From Terriglobia bacterium (GTDB lineage: Bacteria; Acidobacteriota; Terriglobia; Terriglobales; Acidobacteriaceae), in NCBI GenBank assembly GCA_020073185.1, contig JAIQFT010000003.1:56840-120839 (forward strand): DNA of 64,000 nt, given 5' to 3'. Position numbers and translations under genes: made by a program. How positions within the stretch are numbered: the stretch's first letter is position 1; each line of letters begins with the position of its first letter. The notes beneath the pieces are model-generated. The model was given only the letters and a program-made list of their open reading frames with translations. It ran no database searches and was not told where the DNA came from. Shown here piece after piece: positions 25,300 to 35,724 of this stretch.

Positions 25300-27522
25300 T
25301 TGGCCCAACCCGAGCCAATCCTCGGCGTCCAAGTCCCCGGATACGAGATCCTCTCGCAACTGGGCGCTGGAGGCATGGGCGTGGTCTTCAAAGCGCGCGA
25401 CCTCCAGTTGCAGCGCACGGTGGCGCTGAAGTTTCTCACCCATATTGGCGACGGCGGCGCGGCGGAGAAGCAACGTCTGCTGCGGGAAGCGCGCGCCGTG
25501 TCCGCGCTGGATCATCCCCACATTGCCGCTGTGTACACGGTTCAGGAGACCGGCGACGGCCGCCTCTGCATGGTGATGGCGTATTACCACGGCGAGACGC
25601 TCGCCGACGAACTGCGCCACGGCCCGCTGCCAACCGCTAAGGCGATCGAGTTGGCCCGTCAGATCGCCGCCGGCCTCGCGCACGCCCACGCGCATGGCAT
25701 CGTGCACCGCGACATCAAGCCCGCCAACGTGATGGTCACCGACGACGGAGTCGCGAAGATCCTGGATTTCGGCTTGGCCCGTTCGACTGCCGTTGACGCT
25801 TCAACTCACAGTGTCGGATTGAGCGGCACTCTGCCCTACGTGTCTCCGGAGCAAACGCAGGGCAAAGTGGCCGACGAGCGCAGCGATATCTGGGCCTTTG
25901 GCGTGTTGCTGTATCAAATGCTGACCGCCCGGCTGCCGTTCGCCGCCGATAGCGCTGCGGCCACGCTCATGGCTATCGCCAGCGCGCCGCCCTCGCCCAT
26001 GCCCGAGGTACCGGACGAGATCCAGGTCATTATCTATCGCTGCCTGTGCAAGAGCCGGGACGCCCGCTATCCCTCCTGCACAAAATTGCTCAAGGAATTG
26101 GCGGCGCTGCCGGCGGCCAACGTCAACGCGCCCACGGCGAATCTGCACGCGCGCGAACTCAAGAGCGAACTTCGCCGCGCCTCGGCCTCCGCCGCTGTGC
26201 CCGCGGGTGCGCTCGCACGCTGGCGGCGATGGGTGGCGCCCGCCGTCACGCTCACGCTGATCCTCGCCGCCGCGCTGCTCGGCCTGCGCTGGCGCAACAT
26301 GAGTTTGTCGCCAGCCCCCAATGCCGCCGCCGACATTGGCCCCGCTGCCCATGAGTCTTATCTCAAAGGCCTGGGCTACCTGGAGCGCTACGACAAGCCC
26401 GGCAACCTGGATTCGGCCATTGCCCTGTTCGAGGCTTCGGTGAAAGTCGAGCCCAACTTCGCGCTCGGATTCAGCGCCTTGGGCGAGGCTTATTGGGACA
26501 AGTACCGGCTGTCGCAGGATCCGCGCTGGGTGGATAAGGCAGAGGAGTATTGCAAGCGGGCCGCGGAGTTGAACAGCCAACTTCCGGCGGTGTACGTCAC
26601 GCTCGGGCGCGTGCACAACGGCAAGGGCGAACGCAACCTGGCGCTGGAGGAAGTGCAGCAGGCGTTGAAGCTGGAGCCGCGGAGCGCCGACGCCCTGCTC
26701 GCTTTGGCGGCGGTGTACGACAGCATGGGGCGCACGCGGGACAGCGAGGACGCGTACCGGAAGGCGGCGGCGCTGCGGCCGGAGAATTGGGGCGGGCACT
26801 ACGAACTCGCCGTCTTTTATTACCGCCATCAACGTTACTCGGATGCCGCCGAACAGTTCCGCCGGGTCATTGAACTCGTTCCCGACCATGCGCCCGCCCA
26901 TTCGAACTTGGGGGTAATGCTTCGCAATCTTGGCGATGCTGCCGGAGCGGAAAAGGAATTCAACAAATCCATCGAGTTGAACCCGACGTACGGCGCGTTC
27001 GCCAATCTTGCTTACCTTTACTACTCGCAGAAGCGCTGGGCGGAAGCCGCCGCGATGACGAAAAAAGCTCTGCAGCTCAATCCCGCCGATTACCGGCTGT
27101 GGGCCAATCTCGGCCTCGCCTGCGAATGGCTCAACCAGACTGGCGAAGCGCAAGCGGCGTATCGCGAGGAACTGACACGACTGCAAGCGACCGTCAAACT
27201 CAAACCCGACGATGCCGCCATCCAGGCGGAACTGGGACTCCTGTATTCCAAGCAACACTTGCGCGACAAGGCTCTGCCGCGCATTGAAGCGGCTCTGGCG
27301 CTTTCTCCGCACGATGCGGCAGTTCTGGCGAGTGCCGGCGAAGCGTACGAAAACTTGGGCGACCGCACACGCGCTCTGGAACTGATGGGCAAGGCGCTGG
27401 CCCAGGGCTGGACGCTGGCACAACTGGAAAGGAATCCTGATTTGCGTGGGCTGCTGGCCGATCCAGGATTTCGCCGCATCCAGGCGGCGCAACCGTCTGC
27501 CCCCGCTCAACCGCGGCGCTAG
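25300..27522 (+). CDS. Membrane Ser/Thr protein kinase with C-terminal TPR repeats
   Basis: Hanks-type kinase, 740 aa from TTG 25300, which has GGAGG 4 nt upstream; the same frame also opens at 25237 without such a site. Seen: YEILSQLGAGGMGVVFKARD (glycine loop), VALKFL (Lys), HRDIKPANVMV (catalytic loop), DFGLARS, and GTLPYVSPEQ (activation segment), all intact. Then one transmembrane helix (about residues 312-332) and about six TPR-like repeats (such as AIALFEASVKVEPNFALGFSALGEAYW and AEKEFNKSIELNPTYGAFANLAYLYY). The architecture, cytoplasmic kinase plus extracytoplasmic TPR sensor, is common in Acidobacteriota and Myxococcota. Substrate unknown. Confidence 0.93.
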   Translation: MAQPEPILGVQVPGYEILSQLGAGGMGVVFKARDLQLQRTVALKFLTHIGDGGAAEKQRLLREARAVSALDHPHIAAVYTVQETGDGRLCMVMAYYHGETLADELRHGPLPTAKAIELARQIAAGLAHAHAHGIVHRDIKPANVMVTDDGVAKILDFGLARSTAVDASTHSVGLSGTLPYVSPEQTQGKVADERSDIWAFGVLLYQMLTARLPFAADSAAATLMAIASAPPSPMPEVPDEIQVIIYRCLCKSRDARYPSCTKLLKELAALPAANVNAPTANLHARELKSELRRASASAAVPAGALARWRRWVAPAVTLTLILAAALLGLRWRNMSLSPAPNAAADIGPAAHESYLKGLGYLERYDKPGNLDSAIALFEASVKVEPNFALGFSALGEAYWDKYRLSQDPRWVDKAEEYCKRAAELNSQLPAVYVTLGRVHNGKGERNLALEEVQQALKLEPRSADALLALAAVYDSMGRTRDSEDAYRKAAALRPENWGGHYELAVFYYRHQRYSDAAEQFRRVIELVPDHAPAHSNLGVMLRNLGDAAGAEKEFNKSIELNPTYGAFANLAYLYYSQKRWAEAAAMTKKALQLNPADYRLWANLGLACEWLNQTGEAQAAYREELTRLQATVKLKPDDAAIQAELGLLYSKQHLRDKALPRIEAALALSPHDAAVLASAGEAYENLGDRTRALELMGKALAQGWTLAQLERNPDLRGLLADPGFRRIQAAQPSAPAQPRR

Positions 27523-27590
27523 GTGACTTGGTAGATCCGATCGAGGGCAGATTTCTGAGAACACTATTGCAATCGAGAGAGGAGCGTAAG

Positions 27591-27872
27591 ATGCCCAAGA
27601 AAATCACGGTAAACGTGAACGCCAATAAACGCGAGAAGCAAAATCTTTCCGTGGATGACATCGTTGAATTTCAGGTCAACGAGGAGTGCGACCTGTACTT
27701 CACGAACCCGGATGTGTTCGGCACCGAGTGCGTGCACTTGATGCCCGGGAAGAACCCGGTGAAGGTGCAGGGCGACGGCGCCACGACTTGGAACACTCTC
27801 ACCACTTCCAAGGTGCAAGCCGGGAAATCGCCCGGGGTCATGGGCAACCCCAACGAAATTGTCGTTCCGTAG
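27591..27872 (+). CDS. Small conserved-looking hypothetical protein (93 aa)
   Basis: Seen: MPKKITVNVNANKREKQNLSV, then a beta-rich core (DDIVEFQVNEECDLYFTNPDVFG) ending NEIVVP, with a single Cys-containing ECVHL segment. No signal peptide or membrane helix. Start ATG 27591 has GAGAGGAG 7 nt upstream and is preferred over the longer frame from 27528. It sits 68 bp after the kinase gene and is followed by a strong terminator, so it may be the last gene of that transcript. Function not recognised. Confidence 0.7.
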   Translation: MPKKITVNVNANKREKQNLSVDDIVEFQVNEECDLYFTNPDVFGTECVHLMPGKNPVKVQGDGATTWNTLTTSKVQAGKSPGVMGNPNEIVVP

Positions 27873-27890
27873 CCTCGCATGCCACTTCTT

Positions 27891-27918
27891 GCCCGGCCGT
27901 CCTGGCCGGGCGTTCTTT
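27891..27918 (+). terminator. Intrinsic terminator
   Basis: GCCCGGCC (27891-27898), a 5-nt loop, GGCCGGGC (27904-27911), then GTTCTTT. It closes the transcript of the 93-aa protein and possibly the kinase. Confidence 0.85.
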
Positions 27919-27949
27919 GAATCCCGCCTGATCGCTGCCGCTTCAGGTA

Positions 27950-28533
27950 CAGAGCTTCTGTTCATTTTGTTCTTGTAACGCTCAGCGCGGCCTTCTTTGT
28001 CGCGCGCACCAAGTCGAATGTTTTTCTCCAACGGCGCTACTCACACGCGGTCGATAAGAGCGCCGGCGTTCGCTCCGATCAGACCGTCATCCTCACATCC
28101 TTCGAATCGGCCACCGTGTATCCCGATGCCCTGCGGTGCGTGAGCTACTACGATGCCGAATCCGACAAGCGGCTGAGGTTGCTGACCAACAACTTCACGC
28201 TGCCGGCGCTGACCATCGCCCAAATCCACAAGTGCCGCGGGCAGGTCGCACTCTCTTTCAAATGGATCAAGCAGCACCTGAGAATCAAGGCCTTCTACTG
28301 CGTCGGTGAGAACCGATGCCGTGAAGACGCAGATTTGGATTGCGGTGTCGGTGTACGGACTGGTGGCGATCGTACGGAAGCGGTTGGACCTGGAGGCCAG
28401 TTTGTATCACATCCTACAGACTCTGAGCGCGTCGCTTTTCGAGAAAACGCCCATTTTATGCGCCCTTCAGGCCATCGACGCTAACGCCAATTTCACCGAA
28501 AACGTCAACCAACTGATTCTGTTCAACTTTTAA
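27950..28533 (+). pseudogene. IS4-family transposase remnant, frameshifted and 5' truncated
   Basis: Translating about 27970-28315 gives AAFFVARTKSNVF, RRYSHAVDKSAGVRSDQTVIL, LLTNNFTLPALTIAQIHKCR and FKWIKQHLRIKAFY. These match the C-terminal half of IS4-type DDE transposases, including the Y-R-E-K region. The reading then shifts frame near 28310 and continues as AVKTQIWIAVSVYGLVAIVRKRL ... LFEKTPIL to a stop at 28533. The glutamate expected in KCRxQVE is Ala here (CRGQVA). With the 5' half missing, a frameshift and a lost catalytic residue, it cannot be active. The 27919-28697 gap is otherwise empty. Confidence 0.85.
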
Positions 28534-28697
28534 CCGGACAGCAGTGACACGAAGCTAGAGCGATCTTCTTTGCCATAGCAACCTCTAATCTAACAGGCGT
28601 AAAGAACAGGAAGTCTAGCCCCAGACGCCTCAAGTCTTTCTGGCTTTTTCATTCTTGATTTCCCCGCTATACTAAATAGTTTGAGTGTGGGGGATTT

Positions 28698-29468
28698 ATG
28701 CGTTTGTCCGCGGTGATTGTCGATGACGAACAGCTCGCGCGCGACGAGCTTGCCTTCCTGCTCAAATCCGTAGACGACGTTAACGTCGTCGCCCAGGGCA
28801 AGAACGGCGTGGAAGCCGTCAACCTGATCAAGGAACACGCGCCCGACCTGGTCTTTCTCGACGTACAGATGCCCGGCCTCGATGGTTTTGCGGTGATCAA
28901 GAAGCTGATCGACAAAAAGGTGCCGCTGCCGCAGATCGTCTTTGCCACCGCTTACGATCAGTACGCCGTCAGAGCTTTCGAAGTAAACGCGGTGGACTAT
29001 GTCCTGAAGCCGTTCGACAAAGCCCGCGTGGCGCAGTCGGTGAAAAAGGTGAAAGCCAAGCTGGACTCCGTCGGCATGCCCAGCGAGCGCCTGGAATCCC
29101 TGATCCGCAGCCTGGGAAGCAAGCCGCAGCAACCGTCCAAGATCCTGATCAAGGCCGCCGGGCGCCTCTTTCTGGTTGACCAGAAGGACATCTGCTATTC
29201 CTCCATCGAGGACGGCGTGATCACGGTTGCCACCGCGCAGATGGAAGGCCAGTCGAACTGCCGCACCCTGGAAGAGCTGCTCGCCTCGCTCGACCCTAGT
29301 GTTTTCTGGCGCGCACACCGCTCGTACCTGGTGAACATCAATCGCATCCGCGAAGTCGTGCCTTGGTTCAAGAGCTCCTACCAGCTCCGCATGGACGATA
29401 AGAAGCAGTCGGAAATTCCCGTCAGCCGGGCGCAAACAAAGAGATTGCGCGAACTTTTCCGGCTGTGA
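28698..29468 (+). CDS. LytTR-family response regulator
   Basis: 256 aa two-domain regulator. Residues 1-120: receiver domain with VIVDDEQLARDEL (acidic pocket), LVFLDVQMPGLDG (phospho-acceptor Asp) and VDYVLKPFDK (Lys). Residues about 150-256: LytTR DNA-binding domain with LIKAAGRLFLVDQKDICYSS, HRSYLVNINRI and a basic C-terminus. Such proteins (AlgR/LytR/VirR type) bind promoter direct repeats as dimers once phosphorylated. No histidine kinase gene is adjacent, so the partner must be elsewhere. Flanked upstream by the IS4 remnant. Confidence 0.94.
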   Translation: MRLSAVIVDDEQLARDELAFLLKSVDDVNVVAQGKNGVEAVNLIKEHAPDLVFLDVQMPGLDGFAVIKKLIDKKVPLPQIVFATAYDQYAVRAFEVNAVDYVLKPFDKARVAQSVKKVKAKLDSVGMPSERLESLIRSLGSKPQQPSKILIKAAGRLFLVDQKDICYSSIEDGVITVATAQMEGQSNCRTLEELLASLDPSVFWRAHRSYLVNINRIREVVPWFKSSYQLRMDDKKQSEIPVSRAQTKRLRELFRL

Positions 29469-29477
29469 AGAGTATCG

Positions 29478-29619
29478 GTTTCGAGTTTCAGTTTCCGCAA
29501 AGACACGGCGCGCAAAGAACACGCGCAAGCAGAAAGAAGACGGGCCCAGGCGGCCGTCCTTAATTTCTTGCTTAAAGATTCTCGCCTCAAGTCTACTGGC
29601 TAAGACTGAAACTCGAAAC
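29478..29619. repeat. Inverted TTTC-type arrays flanking a 112-bp spacer
   Basis: GTTTCGAGTTTCAGT (29478-29492) is the exact reverse complement of the 15 bases at 29605-29619, with further imperfect units on both sides. The 112-bp interior has no ORF. It fills the gap between the LytTR gene and purS. Confidence 0.65.
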
Positions 29620-29643
29620 TGAAACTGTATAATCGGACTACCC

Positions 29644-29889
29644 ATGAAAGCCTACGTCTACGTGTCCCCGAAGAAGAGTGTGCTCGATCCCCAGGGCAAG
29701 ACCATCCACGGCGCGCTGCGCAAGCTGGGCTATCAGGGTGTGACCGACGTGCGCCAGGGCAAGTATTTCGAAGTCACCCTCGACGGGCTCGACGAAGCGC
29801 AAGCCCGCCAGGAGGTGGAGCGCATGGCCCGCGAGGTGCTCACCAACCCGGTCATCGAGGAGTTCCGCTACTCCCTGGAAACGCAGTAG
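29644..29889 (+). CDS. purS: Phosphoribosylformylglycinamidine synthase subunit PurS
   Basis: 81 aa, the small subunit that holds PurL and PurQ together in the ATP- and glutamine-dependent fourth step of purine synthesis. Seen: KAYVYVSPKKSVLDPQGKTIHGAL, LGYQGVTDVRQGKYFEV and the C-terminal EEFRYSLE, matching PurS in length and order. Usual neighbours purQ and purL are not adjacent; purQ is 13 kb away on the other strand and purL is not in the window. glmS, another glutamine amidotransferase, follows 129 bp downstream. Confidence 0.93.
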   Translation: MKAYVYVSPKKSVLDPQGKTIHGALRKLGYQGVTDVRQGKYFEVTLDGLDEAQARQEVERMAREVLTNPVIEEFRYSLETQ

Positions 29890-30018
29890 TTACGTCAGTA
29901 ACGTGGCGGAATCATGGGGTTTCGCGGCAGAATCAGAATGCTGTAGAGTTGCTGGCGAGCGCTCCAGCTTGGTGCTTTTCCCGAGGCCGAAGCCTGCAGT
30001 CTGTACGGGGGTAGTCAC

Positions 30019-31893
30019 ATGTGCGGCATCGTAGGATACGTTGGCAAGAAGCGGGTTGTGCCGGTCATCATTGACGGGCTCCGCCGACTCGAGTACCGCG
30101 GCTACGACTCGGCGGGAATCGCGGTCGCCGGCAACGGCGAAGGTCTGCAGATCCGCCGCGCCGAAGGCAAGTTGCGCAACCTGGAAGAGGTCATCCGGCT
30201 CAAGCCGCTCGACGGCACCTACGGTATCGGCCACACCCGCTGGGCCACGCACGGACGTCCCACCGAGGAAAATGCCCACCCGCACCGCGACTGCACCGGG
30301 CACGTGGTCGTGGTCCACAACGGCATCATCGAAAACTACCTCACCCTGAAGAAGCAGCTCTCGGAAGAGGGCCACAAGTTCTCCACCGAGACCGACACCG
30401 AGATCATCGCGCACCTGGTCGAAAAGCACCTCAAGCCGCATAACAGCGGCGCGCGCCCGTCGCTGGAGGAGGCGGTACGCAAAACCGTGAAGGAACTGCA
30501 CGGGGTGTGGGCGATGGCGGTAATCTCGGTGGATGAGCGCGACAAGATCGTGGCCGCGCGCAATGGCCCGCCGGCGGTCATCGGGCTGGGTAAGGACGAG
30601 TACTTCGTCGCCTCCGACGTGCCGGCGATCCTCTACCACACCCGCGACCTGTTCTTCCTCGCCGATGGCGACCTGGCGGTGATCACGCCCGCGGGGGTCC
30701 AACTCAGCGATTTCGACGGCAATCCCATCGTTCGCCAGGTGCAGCACGTAACCTGGGACCCGATTATGGCGGAAAAGGGCGGCTTCAAGCATTTCATGCT
30801 CAAGGAGATTTATGAGCAGCCGCGCGCCGTCCGCGACACCACCCTGGGCCGCGTCTCCCTCGATAGCGGCAAAATTTTCCTCGAGGAGATGGAGATCACC
30901 GAGGCCGAGTTCGTCAAGCTCGAGAAAGTCAACATCGCCGCCTGCGGCACCAGTTGGCACGCCGCGCAGGCCGGCAAATTCATGATCGAGCGCCTCGCCC
31001 GCGTGCCGGTGGAAGTGGACTACGCCAGCGAGTGGCGCTATCGCGACCCCATTGTCGCACCCAACGCGTTAACCATGTTGATCACACAATCGGGCGAGAC
31101 GGCCGATACCATCGCCGCCCAGCGTGAAGCGCGGGCCAAGGGATCCAAGACGATTGGCATCTGCAACGTGGTTGGCTCCATGGTCACGCGCGAAGCCAAC
31201 GGCACCATCTACACCCATGCCGGCCCGGAAATCGGGGTCGCCTCGACCAAGGCCTTCACCGCGCAGTTGACCGCGCTGTTCCTGTTCTCGCTGTACCTGG
31301 CGAACATCCGCGGCGCCATCACCAAGGATGAAGCGCGGATGTACATCGGGGAATTGGGCAAACTTCCCGGCAAGCTGGAGTCGGTGCTGGCGAAGGAGGA
31401 GGACGCTGAAGACCTGGCCAAGGAATACCATCGCGCCCAGGATTTCCTCTTCCTCGGCCGCGGCATTCACTACCCCATCGCGCTGGAAGGGGCGCTCAAG
31501 CTGAAGGAAATCTCCTATATCCACGCCGAGGGCTATCCCGCCGGCGAGATGAAGCACGGCCCCAACGCGCTGATTGACGAGGACCTTCCCGTGGTGATTA
31601 TGGCCACCTGCGATCTCAACGATCCCGGCTCGCACATACGCTATGAGAAGACGCTCTCTAACCTGAAGGAAGTGAAGGCGCGCAGCGGGCGCGTGATCGC
31701 CGTCGCCACCGAAGGAGACGAGGACATTCGGGAGGCCGCCGACCACGTGGTTTACGTGCCGCCGGCGCCGGAACTGCTCTCGCCCATCCTCGAGATCGTG
31801 CCGCTGCAGCTGCTGGCTTACCATATCGCGGTGCGCCGCGGCTGCGACGTTGACCAGCCGCGGAATTTGGCGAAGTCAGTGACGGTGGAGTGA
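30019..31893 (+). CDS. glmS: Glutamine-fructose-6-phosphate aminotransferase (isomerizing)
   Basis: Makes glucosamine-6-phosphate from fructose-6-phosphate and glutamine, the entry to UDP-GlcNAc for peptidoglycan and LPS; cytoplasmic. 624 aa. Seen: N-terminal Ntn amidotransferase with catalytic Cys2 ([11 protein letters not shown]), RWATHG and the HNGIIENY segment; two SIS isomerase domains ([15 protein letters not shown] and [42 protein letters not shown]); and the C-terminal tail KSVTVE that closes the active site. Length is normal. No glmS ribozyme is apparent in the 129-bp leader. Confidence 0.97.
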   Translation: MCGIVGYVGKKRVVPVIIDGLRRLEYRGYDSAGIAVAGNGEGLQIRRAEGKLRNLEEVIRLKPLDGTYGIGHTRWATHGRPTEENAHPHRDCTGHVVVVHNGIIENYLTLKKQLSEEGHKFSTETDTEIIAHLVEKHLKPHNSGARPSLEEAVRKTVKELHGVWAMAVISVDERDKIVAARNGPPAVIGLGKDEYFVASDVPAILYHTRDLFFLADGDLAVITPAGVQLSDFDGNPIVRQVQHVTWDPIMAEKGGFKHFMLKEIYEQPRAVRDTTLGRVSLDSGKIFLEEMEITEAEFVKLEKVNIAACGTSWHAAQAGKFMIERLARVPVEVDYASEWRYRDPIVAPNALTMLITQSGETADTIAAQREARAKGSKTIGICNVVGSMVTREANGTIYTHAGPEIGVASTKAFTAQLTALFLFSLYLANIRGAITKDEARMYIGELGKLPGKLESVLAKEEDAEDLAKEYHRAQDFLFLGRGIHYPIALEGALKLKEISYIHAEGYPAGEMKHGPNALIDEDLPVVIMATCDLNDPGSHIRYEKTLSNLKEVKARSGRVIAVATEGDEDIREAADHVVYVPPAPELLSPILEIVPLQLLAYHIAVRRGCDVDQPRNLAKSVTVE

Positions 31894-31895
31894 CA

Positions 31896-32182
31896 GCGAT
31901 TAGCAATTAGCGACTAGCACCTGGACCGGGGGCCCCGGCGTCCTCGCCGAGGCTGAGGCAGTGCCATGACGCGCTTTAAAGACCTGGCACGAGTTCAGGC
32001 TGCAATAAAACACAACAACGAATCTGAGCCTCGGTGGGCTCTGAATTATTGCAAGATGCGGCTCTCGATTGCCGCCCGGAAAGAGCACATCAAGCATTGC
32101 AAGAAGATCGAGAAGGAAGTTCTTCAAGCTCTTCAGAATTCAAACTGACCCTTTACCCTCTAAGCTGCTAATTGCTAATCGC
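31896..32182. repeat. Inverted heptad arrays flanking a small-ORF segment
   Basis: The left array begins GCGATTAGCAATTAGC (31896-31911); the right one (32167-32182) is its exact 16-base reverse complement, with extra degenerate GCTAATC units on the right. The 255-bp interior holds one open frame of 60 codons (31966-32148). Structure resembles a small non-autonomous mobile cassette. Confidence 0.7.
31966..32148 (+). CDS. Small basic hypothetical protein inside inverted repeats
   Basis: 60 aa, rich in Lys, His and Arg (KDLARVQAAIKHNNES ... AARKEHIKHCKKIEKEVLQAL), predicted mainly helical. ATG 31966 has only a weak GAGGC upstream. The codon usage is less GC-rich than neighbouring genes. No family is recognised. 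Its location between perfect inverted arrays suggests it moved in with them or is simply a chance frame inside them. Confidence 0.4.
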   Translation: MTRFKDLARVQAAIKHNNESEPRWALNYCKMRLSIAARKEHIKHCKKIEKEVLQALQNSN

Positions 32183-32231
32183 TAATCGCTAACTGCTTCC
32201 TTCCACCCTGCGCGATAATCAAATCAGGTAG

Positions 32232-32954
32232 ATGAGCACGGAACGCGTACTAATGACAGCCCGGCTGGTGCGCTCGGTGGCGCTTTCCGACGACACCAAG
32301 CACCTGGAGTTCGCCGTCGAAGAGGTTCCCCGCTTCGACTTCACCGCCGGGCAATTCGTTTCCATGAAGCAGCCGCACGACGGCCGCGAGATCACGCGCG
32401 CTTACTCCATCGCCTCGCCGCCGCGCGCCGACAACACCTTTGACCTCTGCCTCAACCGCGTCCTTGAAGGCTTTTTCTCCAATTTTCTTTGCGACCTTGC
32501 GGCAGGTGCGAGGGTCCGCTTCCATGGCCCGCATGGCTACTTTGCGCTCAAGAGCCCGGTGCGCGACTCCCTGTTCATCGCCACCGGCACCGGCATCGCT
32601 CCGCTGCGCGGCATGCTGCAGTGGCTGTTTGCGGACGAATCCCGCCACCTCGGCCGCGAGTTCTGGCTGGTTTTCGGCGTGCGCTACGTGGCCGACCTCT
32701 ATTACAACGACGAGTTTCTCCAGCTCGCGCGGGAGCACTCCAACTTCCACTACCTGCCTACGCTGAGTCGCGAAAACCCCGGCTGGACCGGCGCCCGCGG
32801 CTACGTCCAGGAGCACGTCCGCCGCCTTGCCCAGGGTCGCAGGGACATGGACGCCTACATCTGCGGCCTTAAAGACATGGTCCTCGCCAACCGCGAACAG
32901 TTGAAAGAATTGGGGTGGGACAGGAAGTCAATTCTTTACGAAAGATTTGATTGA
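32232..32954 (+). CDS. Ferredoxin/flavodoxin-NADP+ reductase-like FAD oxidoreductase
   Basis: 240 aa. Seen: FAD-binding beta-barrel with TAGQFVSMKQP and RAYSIASPP (RxYS motif that binds FAD), FHGPHGYFAL, then the NAD(P)-binding domain with FIATGTGIAPLRGMLQWL and the C-terminal YICGLKDMV (CG motif). These place it in the ferredoxin reductase superfamily. No iron-sulfur domain is fused, so it probably exchanges electrons with a separate ferredoxin or flavodoxin in the cytoplasm. Partner not evident from neighbours. Confidence 0.88.
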   Translation: MSTERVLMTARLVRSVALSDDTKHLEFAVEEVPRFDFTAGQFVSMKQPHDGREITRAYSIASPPRADNTFDLCLNRVLEGFFSNFLCDLAAGARVRFHGPHGYFALKSPVRDSLFIATGTGIAPLRGMLQWLFADESRHLGREFWLVFGVRYVADLYYNDEFLQLAREHSNFHYLPTLSRENPGWTGARGYVQEHVRRLAQGRRDMDAYICGLKDMVLANREQLKELGWDRKSILYERFD

Positions 32955-32996
32955 GTCTTGGTGGGTAGTCGGCAATCTCTTGGTTTTGCTTGTCGA

Positions 32997-33503
32997 TCAC
33001 TGATCATCACGAAAACCATAAGCCCTATCAACTCTCGCCCGCTCTTCTCTTTCAATTCTCTCCCGCTCTTCCGCACTCAGTACCCACGCGTCATGCATGT
33101 GACTCATGACGCGCTGTCCCACCAGGCAGAGCACGCCGATCATCATGAAGAACGCGCCCGCGATCCCCATGGCGAGTCGGTCCACGATGGATGCACCGTG
33201 CTGCACCTTGGTAAAGATCGCGACTGTCGCCCCGCCGATCAGACACACCGCCGAAAGAACGTTCCACAATAACGACTCGCGCGGCGTCAAGTGCGTCTCT
33301 TCCACATGCAGCGCACGCCCGGCCAGGAATGCCGCTGCGCCGGCCATTATCATGAACAGGGAAGCCATGAGGCATTCCAGCGCCGTATGATCAAGCGAGG
33401 CCAATCCGTAGCGCCCATATGTGTACGCCAGCAAGAACCCGCCAGCCACCCCGACAACCGCCCCCAACCCCTGCCAGAGGCGCGCTTCCGACGTCCTGGT
33501 CAT
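32997..33503 (-). CDS. Four-helix membrane protein of unknown function
   Basis: 168 aa. Four hydrophobic segments: LGAVVGVAGGFLLAYTYG, LECLMASLFMIMAGAAAFLAG, LLWNVLSAVCLIGGATVAIF and RLAMGIAGAFFMMIGVLCLVG. They are followed by a charged C-terminal tail (SAEERERIEREERARVDRAYG) that is probably a short cytoplasmic coiled coil. No family recognised. It is convergent with the reductase gene (43 bp between stops) and divergent from dnaK. Confidence 0.72.
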   Translation of the reverse strand: MTRTSEARLWQGLGAVVGVAGGFLLAYTYGRYGLASLDHTALECLMASLFMIMAGAAAFLAGRALHVEETHLTPRESLLWNVLSAVCLIGGATVAIFTKVQHGASIVDRLAMGIAGAFFMMIGVLCLVGQRVMSHMHDAWVLSAEERERIEREERARVDRAYGFRDDQ

Positions 33504-33634
33504 GGCCCCCGTCCCTCCCCAAGAGGCGCGAGTTTAGTACCGCTTGCGTCCTCAATGCCAGCAGTTTTGTAAGGCACTCGGAACTGGCAGCTCGATTTGC
33601 CTGCAACGCGCGCTCCTCTTGCCTCATCTAACAG

Positions 33635-33655
33635 GTTGACAACGTTACACTCAAG
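33635..33655. promoter_or_regulatory. HAIR-like operator (predicted HspR binding site)
   Basis: GTTGACA-N7-ACTCAAG matches the known HspR element CTTGAGT-N7-ACTCAAG in 11 of 14 positions: the right half is perfect and the spacing exact. It covers the -35 box and most of the spacer of the dnaK promoter, as expected for a repressor site. An HspR homologue is encoded at the end of this gene block. Inference from motif and context. Confidence 0.65.
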
Positions 33656-33664
33656 TCTTATATT
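33636..33664 (+). promoter_or_regulatory. dnaK promoter
   Basis: TTGACA (33636-33641), 17 nt, TATATT (33659-33664): a near-perfect sigma70 promoter 79 bp upstream of the dnaK start. A weaker pair (TTGACT at 33687, TGTAAA at 33709) lies downstream. Confidence 0.75.
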
Positions 33665-33743
33665 GATCCCGTTATTAAGAGCGCAGTTGACTTACTTAAG
33701 TACAGTGTTGTAAAGGACTTAATCAGTAGGAGGTAGGACGCCA

Positions 33744-35683
<1,940 letters not shown>

Positions 35684-35684
<1 letters not shown>

Positions 35685-35714
35685 CTGTCAGCCGTCAGCT
35701 CTCAGCTATCAGCC
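35684..35714. repeat. Heptanucleotide array after dnaK
   Basis: Four 7-bp units of the form GCxxTCA (GCTGTCA, GCCGTCA, GCTCTCA, GCTATCA) start at the last base of the dnaK stop codon. A reverse-complement partner (15 of 16 bases over the core) lies at 38762-38787, so the two arrays bracket the dnaJ-hspR segment. Confidence 0.65.
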
Positions 35715-35724
35715 AAACGGGTAG

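Noticed and set aside
25801..27564. Long minus-strand open frame opposite the kinase gene
   Set aside because: Antisense shadow; the plus strand carries intact kinase and TPR motifs.
29890..30018. glmS ribozyme or riboswitch in the glmS leader
   Set aside because: The 129-bp leader shows no recognisable ribozyme core; nothing beyond a short G-rich ribosome site was seen.
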